The notes under the pieces are model-generated. The model worked only from the letters and a program-made list of their open reading frames with translations, searched no databases and was not told the DNA's origin. The position numbers and the translations under genes were made by a program. From Eonycteris spelaea (taxonomy: Eukaryota > Chordata > Mammalia > Chiroptera > Pteropodidae), in NCBI GenBank assembly GCA_003508835.1, contig PUFA01000068.1, positions 5,704,001 to 5,768,000 of the forward strand: a stretch of DNA of 64,000 nucleotides, read 5' to 3'. This document shows, piece after piece, positions 22,736-33,020 of this stretch (its first letter is position 1; each line of letters opens with the position of its first letter).

Positions 22736-23690
22736 CTTGTTGCAAGTGGAGAAGGCCCAGAAGGGTGAGTGACTTGTTTAGAATGTCACAAACTGGCCCC
22801 TACTTCTTCACATATTTATTTCTTATTAAAGTACACTCTGCTGTAGTTCTTTAGCTTGGGCTTGCAAAGCCATGCTTCTTTTGTTAGGTGGGGTCTCTCC
22901 TCAGTGGTGGTGCTGGTGGAGGAGATGGAATCATGTGCAGACGTAACTTCTGTGAGAACCAACCGTGTGGGTAGAGCAAGTGAAGACTATTTCCCGGAAG
23001 AAGAGGGTGATGTACCTGAGATATGGAAGGTGCGCATGTGCTGGACACTGGGTGTCCACTTAGTGACATTATAACTCTTGTAGTTCTGTGTTTTGTTAGC
23101 TATTCAAATCTACTGGTGATGACATGCACACCCTTAGAATCCTGGCTTTCTCTTCACCCAAGGTGAAATATAGTTTATACAATATTGGTATTTGTGAGGC
23201 TGGTCATGAGTGGAGATGATTTGGTGCCCTAATGTTGAAATACATGGTGCAAAATGTGAAGAGCCCACATTTAAAGATAGGTGCAGAACTGCTAGCACCT
23301 GTGTCTCTGTCTTAGGGGTCAGAGTATTTGCTGGTAGCTGCTACCTCCCAAAGAATGCCCTTAATTGCTGTGGTTATGGAAAGGGGCTAAAGCCATAAGG
23401 GGGTTGTGAAAAACTGCCACAGGAAAGGATTTTTCTGCCCTCCTAACTTAAATAAACATGTTCAAAATGTACTCTTTGAACTCACATGGGAAATATCCAT
23501 CCTTTTTTTCCATGAGTGGGAGGTCACATGATATGGATAAACTATAAAACTATGTGACCCGGATGTTCTATTTCTTTTAGTGACTGCAGGTCCTTATAGA
23601 GGGCTTTGATACTATTAACTGAATCACCTGCTTTATTTGTAGTCTCACCTGCCTATAAACCAGCTGACAGATCAGGAGCTGCGTTTAGAC
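22736..23690. other. Gene-free stretch, nothing assigned
   Basis: No recognisable gene. Short frames at 22856-23074 and 23210-23398 have no known similarity. Confidence 0.4.
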
Positions 23691-23995
23691 TACAGTAGTC
23701 CCCTCTTATCTGAAGTTTTGCTTTCCATGGTTGTAGTTACCCACAGTCAACAAGGGCCCAAAAGTATTAAGTGAAAATTTCCAGAATTAAGCAATTCATA
23801 AGTTTTAAATTGCCCGCCATCTGAGTAATGTGATGAAATCTCGCGCCATCAAGCTTTGCTCCGCCCTTTGTGCAGCGTCTCCACGCTGAAGACGCTCCCT
23901 GGACCGTTTGTTACTTAGCTGTCTCCATCTTGGTCATCAGATAGACTGTCGGGAGAGCAGTGCTTGTGTTCAGGTAACACTCATTTTACTTAATA

Positions 23996-24075
23996 ATGGC
24001 CTCAAAATGCAAGACTAGTGATGCTGGCAATTCGAATATGCCAAAGAGAAGCAGGAAAGCGCTGGTTACGTATAT
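23996..24075 (+). pseudogene. Tigger transposase N-terminal remnant
   Basis: Reads MASKCKTSDAGNSNMPKRSR from the ATG at 23996, close to the start of Tigger-family transposases. After about 24 codons the similarity stops because the catalytic DDE region and most DNA-binding sequence are deleted. The open frame continues to 24202 by chance. It cannot encode an active transposase. Confidence 0.75.
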
Positions 24076-24319
24076 GCATCGTCAGGTTAATAGCCTAATG
24101 CTACGTCAAAGTGCCTCTGTTATTCACCCCACTTCATTTCATCACCCATGCATTTTTTCATCTCACATCATCACCGGAAAAAGAAGGGTGAGTACAGTAT
24201 AATAAGAGAGACCACATCCACATAACTTCTACTAAAGTATATCGTAACTTCTATTTTACTGTTACTGTTGTAATCTGTTACTGTGCCTAATTTATACATT
24301 AAACTATCATAAGAATGTA

Positions 24320-24915
24320 TAGCAGGTCCTTGGATAATGTCGTTTCATTCATTGTTTCATTATAACGATGCGAAAAAAAAAAAAAGTTGGCTACCGGCTA
24401 GGGCCATTGTCTGTGCGGAGTTTGTACATTCTCTCCATGTCTTTGTGGGTTTTTCTCCTCATGCTCGGCGTTCCTCCCACATCCCCGAAAAGGTGCACAT
24501 GAGGCAAATTGGCGTGTCTAAATTGTCCCAGTCTGAGTGTGTGTGTGTGAGCTCACCAGGCAAAGAAACGGCGTCCTGTCTAGGGTTGGTTCCTGCCTTG
24601 TGCCCCGAGCTGCCAGGATAGGGTCTGTCCTCCCACGTGACCCTAACTGGAATAAGCAGTTTGGAAAATAATTTTCCTTGTTTTTATTATCTTTCTTAAA
24701 TGTATACACAGCTGACATTTATTTCAGTGTTTAATATTAGGAGTGTTTGGGTGTTTATTTAGAAGTTTGGTGATGTTTTTACGACCAGAAATATGCCATA
24801 GGAACTTAACTCATATATAGCAATTGGCCTATAGAAAATTGGTTTTGTTATATGTCTTTTACTTAGTCACAGTTTCCAAGAACCTATTGGTGATGTTAAG
24901 TGAGGACTTACTGTA
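24320..24915 (+). mobile_element. Nested Tigger/Zombi-like DNA transposon
   Basis: Starts caggtccttggataatgtcg and ends gttaagtgaggacttactg, complementary termini next to TA dinucleotides. The interior has gcggagtttgtacattctct and gtgtctaaattgtcccagtc, a recognisable old repeat core. It lies inside the outer Tigger, so it inserted later. The family name is from memory. Confidence 0.7.
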
Positions 24916-25018
24916 TATATAGGAAAAAAAGTATATAAAAGATTCAGTGCTCTCTGTGGGTTTTAGGCATGCACTGGGGGTCTTGGAATGTATCCCTATG
25001 GATAAGAGGACTATCTTA

Positions 25019-25827
25019 CTTTGAGCTCCAGATTGCAGAAATAGAGAATTAGACCTTCTAATTTATTCCATAATACATGTAGGCCCAGTAAACGCTTCTT
25101 GGCTAGACATATAAATACGGGTCTTCTACATTTCAGAGGCACAGTGTTGTAGAAGCAGATTCTGTGGTGTTTAGCAGGCAGGATGGTTATACAGGTGTGC
25201 CCTTCTGATTAACACCTATGGAAGAGGGACAGAAGCAGCCCGAATGACAGGCTCAGCCAACCCTGGGGAGCTCTGGAGTGAGAATGGTCTTTCACAGATA
25301 TTGGGCTCAGATTGTCAGGTCTTTACACCACTGTGTCGTTATATGTGTCATCATAGGTGGGTCACCCTCAGGAAGGGCTTGGGCGAGGTAGCTCTCTGCA
25401 GCAGTGGCAATTCCTGGGGCTGACACCTGAAGGCTGTCCACAGCTGTACACACCCAGCAGCTGGGTGACAAGTCCTGTACTGAAATGGAATGTAAGCAGA
25501 GCACCTGTGTCCATCGTACAGTGGTATTTTATAGAGGTGAGGACTGTGTGTGTGTACGTGTATGTGATCATTAAGGTTTATCAGATTGGAAAAAGACTTT
25601 GACCCTGTTTACATAGTTGAACTGGGGTGACAAACAGTCTTTGAACACAAAGTAGTGATGCAGTGTAGTTCTGAGAAGCTTTGATGCAGCAAAGAATTCT
25701 GGAAGAGAGAAAGTGGGACCAGCCCATTCTGTTTATAAAGAAAAAACAGAAAGAGGCTGAGATGCTGTTTTAAAGTTGTTTTATTCCCCTGAAAACTGAA
25801 ATACTCAGAAGAGATGTGATCTGAGGT
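25019..25827. other. Gene-free stretch, nothing assigned
   Basis: No gene, RNA or named repeat recognised. Confidence 0.35.
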
Positions 25828-25976
25828 GTGTGTGTGTGTGGTGTGTGTGCGACGCGCGCACGCACGTGCACGCATTGATAAGTATAAAGGAGGTGAGAGA
25901 TGGTGGAGCCATCTCTCCCTCCCTTAATCCCTCCCTCAATCCCTCCCCTTCTTCCTTCTTTCCTTCTGAAAATACT
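25828..25976. repeat. (TG)n tract with CG-rich alternating end, then a CCCT-type pyrimidine tract
   Basis: TG repeats run into an alternating purine-pyrimidine stretch (gcgacgcgcgcacgcacgtg near 25849-25868). A pyrimidine-rich (CCCT)-like tract occupies about 25912-25976. Confidence 0.85.
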
Positions 25977-26244
25977 CACCTTAGTGCCAACTCCTAAGTC
26001 CTAGGCTCTGGGCGATCACCAGGGGAACGCAAATGAACAGTATCTGGCTTCCCCTTTGGGAATTTTAATGGAACAAGGAAATGACATCTGTACTTAGACT
26101 GTAAAATATAAGCTTCACCTGTGCTACATTCCTAAATCAGAGCCTAAGGAGTGATTGGGGGTGGGATGGGGCGAGGTGGAAGGGGAGTGAGAACTAAGCC
26201 TAGAACTAGAGCACTTAGCTCTCTCCATCCAGGAGGTAGCTGTA

Positions 26245-26425
26245 GCACAGGGTTAAGTTAAGGCCATGATTCTGGGGTCACCTTCCTGTGCCTTCAAAAG
26301 GCCTCTTTGCTGGAACTATATAGTTTTTTCCATTAGAGGGCTTCTGTGGGAATTAACAGAGCTAATACACGTAAAGAGTTATGAATAGTGCCTGGCTTAG
26401 GATAGGGCTAGCTATTATTTTTAAT
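26245..26425 (+). repeat. Diverged MIR SINE
   Basis: The 3' half is clearest: gggaattaacagagctaata and gaatagtgcctggcttagga. Confidence 0.55.
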
Positions 26426-26444
26426 ATTCTCTACTAGTTCCGAA

Positions 26445-27010
26445 CATTCCTTAGCATCTATACTATGCCATGTCCTGTGCCAGTTGCCTCGGGAGCAAAG
26501 ATGAGCACAGAACACTCCCGGAGCTCACAAGAGACAGGTGCATGCGTCAGGCAATTAAAATCATGGTGCGAAGTCTTAGGATTGAGATATACACAGAGTA
26601 TGGGAGCAGGGTGAGGGGCACAAAACTGATTCTTGATGGGGGAAGGACATCAGGAAGGAGGGTGAGGACAGCTTCCAGGCTGAGGTACTTCTTGGACTGA
26701 GTCATCTAAAGATGATTTAATGTTCAGCAAGTGAGAGTGGGAGTGAAGGGCTGGATAGGAGCAATCGCGGGGGTGAGGGGAGGAGGTGGGGGGGGAAGGA
26801 ACAGAAGGGAAGCAAGTGACAAATTTGTGAGCAGGGAATGACTAATAGTTTAGTGTTGCAATGCATAAAGTTTCAGTATGAAGTGCCAAGGGTTTAGGAT
26901 GGGGAGGGCTTGGATCACAGACTGTCAGGGCTGGTGAAATTCACTGAAGGTTTTAAGCAGTCCATCCAGGGATCAGGCCTGGCACTCACAGGAGGTTCAA
27001 TGTTTATGGA
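26445..27010 (-). repeat. L2 LINE fragment
   Basis: Antisense L2 with gccatgtcctgtgccagttg and ccggagctcacaagagacag, followed by a more diverged section typical of the internal 3' region. Confidence 0.6.
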
Positions 27011-27324
27011 TGAATGAACAAAAACTGAGCAGGATTTTAGCAAATCAGTGCAGGGAGTATCAGTGGGATTAGGCCTAAGATGGCAACAGTCCAAGTCTAG
27101 AGACTCATTCTAAACAAATACATGTGTCTGTATCATATGTGGACGTGTATTGTATAGGCAATAGATGCTCATTATAAAAAAAGTAGTACAGAAAGCCTGT
27201 ATAGTAAAAGGGTAAAACTCCTCCCATTTCCTCAGTTTCTTAATCCTGATTGTTGGAGATAACTGTTAGAGTTTTCTTGCATTTCTTTTTAAACAAGTGT
27301 AGGCGTACCCACCTAGAGAAAAAT

Positions 27325-27545
27325 GCAATGTGGTACTAAGGCGTTAGACTCTGAAGCCAGGCTGCCAGGGTTCCAATGATAACTCTCAGTCCCTGCTAGT
27401 TTTATGAGCTTTTTCTTGTTACATAACCCCCTATGCCTCAGTTTTCCTGTGTAAAATGGACACTTACCCCATAAGTACTGTTAAGAGGATTAAATGAGTT
27501 AGTATATGTAAAGCACTCAGAATGCCTGGCATATAGTGTTTATTA
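27325..27545 (+). repeat. MIR SINE within or next to the L1
   Basis: Sense MIR with tatgcctcagttttcctgtg and gttaagaggattaaatgagt, ending in gaatgcctggcatatagtg. Confidence 0.85.
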
Positions 27546-27869
27546 TTTTTATAGAGAATCTCTTAGAAATGATAAAGGAGGATATCATAATATTGCTTTG
27601 CAGTATGATTTTTCTTATTAAAGAATCTTGCACATCTTCACATCGGTGATTTTAAATCACCTCATTGCTTTCACCGTTGCATGGCACTGTATGGTATGGA
27701 TATACTACAATTTAGTTAACCACTCACATGTTTATGGACATTTAGATTATTTCCAGTTTTCTCTCTTACAATGCTATCTTTGTGTTCTCATTTAAGTATT
27801 TCTGTAAGACAGATTCTGATAAATCATATTTCTGGTACAAGGAGAGCCCTAGAATGGATTAGCTGTTGC

Positions 27870-28945
27870 TTTTTTTTTTTCTTTTTTTCTTTTTTAGAAG
27901 CAGCAGCTGTCAGCTGCTCTCACACTGAAGCACATCTTGAGGGATACACCTTCAATCTACAGATGTGCACCAATTGGATCCCTGCCCTGAATAAAATGTA
28001 TAATGGAGCCACAGGAAGCTCTGGGGAGGCGTTAGGCCAGTGGATGTCAGAAGTCCCTGTGGGACGCAGGGGGCTCTACTCCTCTCCCCTGACCTTCCTG
28101 TACTCATCTCACTGAGATTCTGAGTTAGGAAGGACTTTGGAGGGGATGTCGGTGGCCCTAAGTATGGCCCAGTAGTGGGGAAGAGTGATGAGTGTGTGGA
28201 ACCTGAAGTCCTGTGCTCCCTTGCTCTCTAAGGGAAGAGCTGAGCCTGTGGCACTGGGTGGAACCCTTTGGTCTGACTGTAACACAGGGGCTCAGATTTT
28301 CAGAGAAACACTGGCAAGTAGAAGGGGTCCCACACCAGACACTCTTGTTGGGTCAGATCTGCCACTGCACTTGGGGCATCGCTTCTCCCAACCTCAAGTG
28401 CTCTGGGGTATATTCCCACTGGTGCCAGCTCTACCACTCCTGGCCTTGAAGATCAGACTCTAGACCTGCACCGTGCCACGATGAGGCATCCTCTGGCCCT
28501 ACTGAAGTGCAACAACGATATGAGGAAAAGCTAAGAGCTTTGGCCTCAAGGGCCCCAGTTAGATGAGGAGCCCTTGTCACTGAACTGACACTTTGGAGGT
28601 GGGCATCTTTTACTCTCAAAGAATCCCAGTGACTCAGGCGGGGACCACAGGGCCATAAGGGTAGTGGGCAACAATCATGTGAGGAACATTCCAGATTAAG
28701 CCTTCCACAGTGAGTCGGAGCCATGGTGAATAGAAACAACCAAAGGAGCAGACACAGTTGATTTTCTACATCTCTCTGCTGGAAGTTGTGAGCGGGGCTC
28801 ACAGCCACCTTTTCTTTCTGGCTGAGAAGCCCTTGGCCTCATAGAAAATTGGGGCAGGCCCTCAGGAAGGAAATTCTGGACATGAGAGCCTATATGCATA
28901 AAAAAGTTGCTGGTATTTGCATCTTGCATTGGGGGTGTGGACTCT
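27870..28945 (-). other. Unidentified 1.07-kb insert in the L1, preceded by a T-tract
   Basis: A T-rich tract at 27871-27896 is followed by about 1 kb that is GC-richer than its flanks and matches no repeat I recognise. A T-tract at the left edge is what an antisense poly(A) tail would look like, so a retrocopy on the minus strand is possible. The longest minus frame (28431-28808, 125 codons) has no domain I know. A short gttgc occurs near both edges, too short to be a convincing target duplication. Confidence 0.4.
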
Positions 28946-29599
28946 CCCAAATTGTTCTTCTGAAAACTTGGACCAATCTATATTCCCACAGTGTATGAAA
29001 GTGCCCATTTTCCCTCATCTTTGACAACAGTATTATTAAACTTTAATTATTTTGCCGAACTGATGGGGATGTAAAGTGGTATCCCAGTGTTGATGTAATT
29101 TGTATTTTCTTAATTGTGAGTGTAATTGAGCATATTAAAATCTATTTATTGGACATTAGCATTTCTACTGGGTTGTGTGACTTTTCCTTATTGATTTGTA
29201 AAAGCTAATTTTATAGTAAGGAAATTGGCCCTTTGTCTAGCAAACAAATGGCCAATATTCTCCTAAGTCTCTGTGCTCCTTTAGCTTTGTTTTCTTGTAC
29301 AGAAGTATAAACATATTATGTAATCAAGTTTAGCAGTCTTTTCCTTTAGGATATCTGGAATTTATATCATGCTCAATTAGGTGTTTCCTATTAACCTATT
29401 TTATCTTGATGATTTAATTTATTTTTTATGTAATATTTTTTCTCTCTCTGGAATTATTTCAGAATATAGGAAATGAAATGACTCTAACTTTATTTCTTTT
29501 TCTAAAATGCTCCCCCCCACCCCAGTTATCCCAGTTAGCTACTTATTGGCTAATTTTTCTTTTCCTTGCTTACTTGAAATGCCTCCTCCCATGAATCAA

Positions 29600-29740
29600 A
29601 GGGCTGTATTCTCAGGAGAGGAGGGTTTTATCCCTGCTCTAGCCACTAATTTCTATGTGATCTTTGCGAAGCTCCATCCTCATAGGCCATAGCTTACCCC
29701 TGTGTAAAATGAAGGGTTGGAAGAGATGAAATCCTTTCTG
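29600..29740 (+). repeat. MIR SINE
   Basis: Degenerate sense MIR: ctatgtgatctttgcgaagc and ttacccctgtgtaaaatgaa. Confidence 0.6.
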
Positions 29741-30164
29741 TTTTTAACACTGTAAGTTGATGCCATAATTGCATTATAACACCAGAGCCCTCTTCCTCTT
29801 GGGTCTTTTTCAACCCATTGTTGGGACAGGCTTACCTAGCACCCAGCACCTCTGGTCTGTTGCTAGGGCTGTGCTTGCATTTATTATTACCTTTTCTTAT
29901 GAATCATTATGTTTAAATCTTTGAAAACATAAGCCCCTTCTTACATAAATTCTTGTGTGGCCTATCATACTGAGACAGAAGGAAATAAAAGGGTCTTGAT
30001 AAGTGGTTCTTACCCTAGGTTTCTGGGACCTCAGGAGACAGGATTATGAAGACAGTAATGGTGGGAAGGCCTTATTTAAACACTCAAAAAACCCACAGAC
30101 TAATTTGACATTAACCTTCTTTGCTATCTACACAATGAACATGCAGTAGTTTATGCTAGTGATA
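29741..30164. other. Gene-free stretch, nothing assigned
   Basis: No gene or confident repeat. Confidence 0.35.
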
Positions 30165-30370
30165 GGGGAAAAGTGAATAAATATTTACTGAATTCAAGAT
30201 GTTCTACATACAGTAGTAACTGATTTAATTCTCCCCCAAACTTTGCCAGATCAGTACAATGATCTCCATTTCAAAACATGTGGAAGCTAAGCAGTAAATT
30301 TCCTTAGGTCACCTGCAAGTCAGTAACTTTTGAACTCGAAGATTTGACTCAGGTCTGCATAACAACCAAA
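30165..30370 (-). repeat. MIR SINE
   Basis: Antisense MIR with aaatatttactgaattcaag, ctgatttaattctcccc and tttccttaggtcacctgcaa. Confidence 0.7.
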
Positions 30371-31054
30371 CTTTCTCCTGTACTTCTCACGTTATAGTTC
30401 CCAAGTGGGGAAGGTTTGATTTGTAGTTAAGTATGTTATTGACTAGTTAAGAAAGGGGTAGTGGATCTATTTTCCTTGGTAGATGGTGATAGTACAAACC
30501 TGTAAATGTTGCCCCGGTAGAACTACAGAGTTTGACAGCTTTGACTCTGGGATTAAAGTAGCTGTGGTGGCACAGAATTTCCACCAGGTGGCACTGCGAA
30601 CTCAGCAATGGAGTCAGACTTCCTGCAGCATCCATCTTGAGCCCACAGGTGCCTCTAGGGATGCAGGCGCAGATTCACCATCCTCCAGCAGAAGGGATTT
30701 CCCCTTTTTAAGTTTACTCTGAACTCTGCCAACTGCTGAACAGCTGTGTTGGTTCTCTTTGAGGGTAAAAGAGGGCCTGGGATGATTCCCTTCTTTTGAT
30801 GACCTGGGTACGTCTTGTTGACAATTAGGTGGTTCAGGATGGGGCTTCTGTGCTGTTGGGTGATTGTACTCTGTTACAACAGGTGGTAGATTTCAAAGCT
30901 GAGGGAGATCTTTCTTCTATTGCTTTTAATATGGTGTGGGCAGGGGCATTTACTAAATGCAGACTGGAAGATCCTGATGGAAAGGTAAGCCGTGAGTTGT
31001 CAATCATGAGACCCTGCTGTGCTAGGGTTAAGGCAGCCAAGAAGAGCAGCATTA
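30371..31054. other. Gene-free stretch, nothing assigned
   Basis: The frame at 30829-31182 runs into the following MIR, so it is not a conserved coding exon. Confidence 0.35.
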
Positions 31055-31590
31055 GGGAAGCAAACTATTTATTGAATGCCTACTGTATACCAGGCACCAA
31101 GAGGGGAGCTTTTCCCATGTTATCTTATTTCATTCTCACAATAACCCGTGAATCAGCTACAATCATTGTCCCTGTTTTCTAAATGCAGAAAGTAAGTGTT
31201 GGAGAAATGAAGGAACTTGCCCAAAGTCACAGAGCAGGTCAGCTTTGCAGGCAGGACCATGTCCCAGTTTCATGCTAAGGATTAATCTCAAAGACCTAGG
31301 AAGAAGGGTAAGAAGAGAACTTTAAAATCTGTCAGTAGTACAGCCAGCTCCAAACTCCCTCTTACTTTCTCAAGTATTTGATACTTGTAAATATTCAAGA
31401 GACTATTTGTAGAAAAAAAAGGGAGGGATGGTGGTGGTGGGTGCATGCACTATTATCACCATGTTACCGATGAAGAAACAGAACCGGGGGTGAGGGTGGG
31501 CTACACACGTGCTCCAGCTTACAGCTGGTAGTAAGTGGCACAGCTAGGATTCAAATAAACATCTATGTGACTCAGAGCATCTGTTCTTTT
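31055..31590 (-). repeat. Two antisense MIR SINEs
   Basis: The first, about 31055-31280, has tgcctactgtataccaggca and acttgcccaaagtcacagag. The second, about 31440-31590, has accgatgaagaaacagaacc and tggtagtaagtggcacagct. Confidence 0.8.
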
Positions 31591-32124
31591 TAAAAAGGCA
31601 AGTATAATGGGATATGAGAATGCATCCATTCATTCACTCAGTCAACTGACCAGGCAGCATCTAAGCACCAGGTGTGGTTACAGCTGCTTTTACTTAAGAT
31701 TAGTTCTTACTATTTTTTAGTCCTCAGGTTTATCCTTGTATCATCCATTTTAATGCAGTGTTCTGCCATCATAGGCAGTCAATAAAGACTTGCTGAATGG
31801 AATGGAATTGAACTGATTATATACAGCTGGAGTGCTTGAAGTGGTTTGGATCTTTGAATGTTCCAAGTCTCAATGAAAACAAATTATTGAGACTATTCAA
31901 TTTGATTCAATGTGGCCAGTATTTGGTGAGTGCCTGGTATTTTATTCCTTTACTCTTTAGCTAATTTTGGCTATACCACTCAGTCTGTTGCTAAAATTAG
32001 GTTGTATACTGATATATAAAGCTACGCAAAAACCTAAATCTCCTGCAAGGGCAGGAGCATACTGGAGGTAGGTAGAAGAGGGGAAGCTGAAATTCTAGGT
32101 ATGGGAAGGTAGCATTTTGTTTAG
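31591..32124. other. Gene-free stretch with a weak L2-like patch
   Basis: The region 31620-31690 (ccattcattcactcagtcaa) may be a degraded L2 end and 31760-31850 a MIR3-like end. Neither is certain. Confidence 0.35.
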
Positions 32125-32530
32125 GATAAAGTCGTTTTGAAGTTTTGATGATCTGTTAACTAGCTGTGTAAACGTGGGCAGCGTAACATACCTTTCTGAA
32201 TATCAGTTTTCCCCTTTCTCCTTCATCTCATTGAATCATCACCAGCAGTTTCAGCTTCCGGAGCAGCACGAGTCTGAGTGCTAAGTATAATATTTTCAGT
32301 TTTTGGCAGAGGTCCTCCTGGGCATACGGCACCTAATCAGTGCTCAATAAATTTGAGAGAAGGGAAACTTTTTTGAAGTGTGGTCCAGGCAAATTTAATT
32401 ATTCCCACTTTATAGAGGGGAAACAGATTTGGGCTGATTCTTAAATGAGAATTAATTTTGAAGTTTGTTCAAGGTCACTCATCTAAACGTGGTAGAAGTC
32501 AGGTTTTCTGAATCCTGGCTTTGTAATGTG
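32125..32530. repeat. MIR pieces in opposite orientations
   Basis: Sense MIR at about 32140-32220 (ctagctgtgtaaacgtgggc); antisense MIR at about 32330-32530 (attcccactttatagagggg and caaggtcactcatctaaacg). Confidence 0.6.
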
Positions 32531-32689
32531 CCAGGTCTGAGTTTTCCTATCTGTGAAATGATCTCCTAAGGGATCTTTTGGGTCCTTTGTAACCCAAATA
32601 TCCTATGAGTTTAGGTCAGTTGTTGTGGTAAATGGAGGTGAAAGTGATCAAAGATTATAAACAATAATTGGAATTGGGATGAATATTTG

Positions 32690-33020
32690 GAATGTTGCAT
32701 TTATTTATTCATTTGCTCAGGAAAAAAATTGGTCTTTGAGCACTTGTCCTGTGCCAGACCCCACGTTAAATACAAAGAGAAACACAGTCTCTGCCTCCAC
32801 TAAATGGGCAGTCAACTAGGGAGTCCAGAAAGCGTCAATTACAAACAGGTCATTTCTAGGTCAGGAAGTAAAGGGTGTTGTTGGAGCAAGAGAGAGATAA
32901 GAAGGGGTCAGAGGAGGCTTTCCAGGAGATGTGGTATGTGGTAAAGTCGAGAACTTAAATATGAGTAGAAGAGTCAGAAAAAGAGTCCCTATAACTGGAA
33001 GGGGGAGGGATACAGGCAGT
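32690..33020 (-). repeat. L2 LINE fragment
   Basis: Antisense L2: ttgagcacttgtcctgtgcc, cacagtctctgcctccacta, then ggaggctttccaggagatgt. Confidence 0.7.

Larger units (their letters stand above)
23691..25018 (+). mobile_element. Outer Tigger (pogo/Tc1-mariner) DNA transposon
   Basis: The left end cagtagtcccctcttatctg (from 23693) and right end with ggataagaggactat (to about 25016) are inverted-repeat-like termini flanked by TA on both sides, the Tigger target duplication. It is internally deleted and interrupted by a second element at 24320-24915. Confidence 0.8.
27100..29470 (-). mobile_element. Old L1 (L1M-type), split by two insertions
   Basis: Collinear antisense L1 sequence appears at about 27100-27320, 27560-27865 (tttatggacatttagattat) and 28950-29470 (ccaatctatattcccacagt, then ttccttattgatttgtaaaa). 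It is interrupted by a MIR and by an unidentified 1.07-kb segment. Confidence 0.65.
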
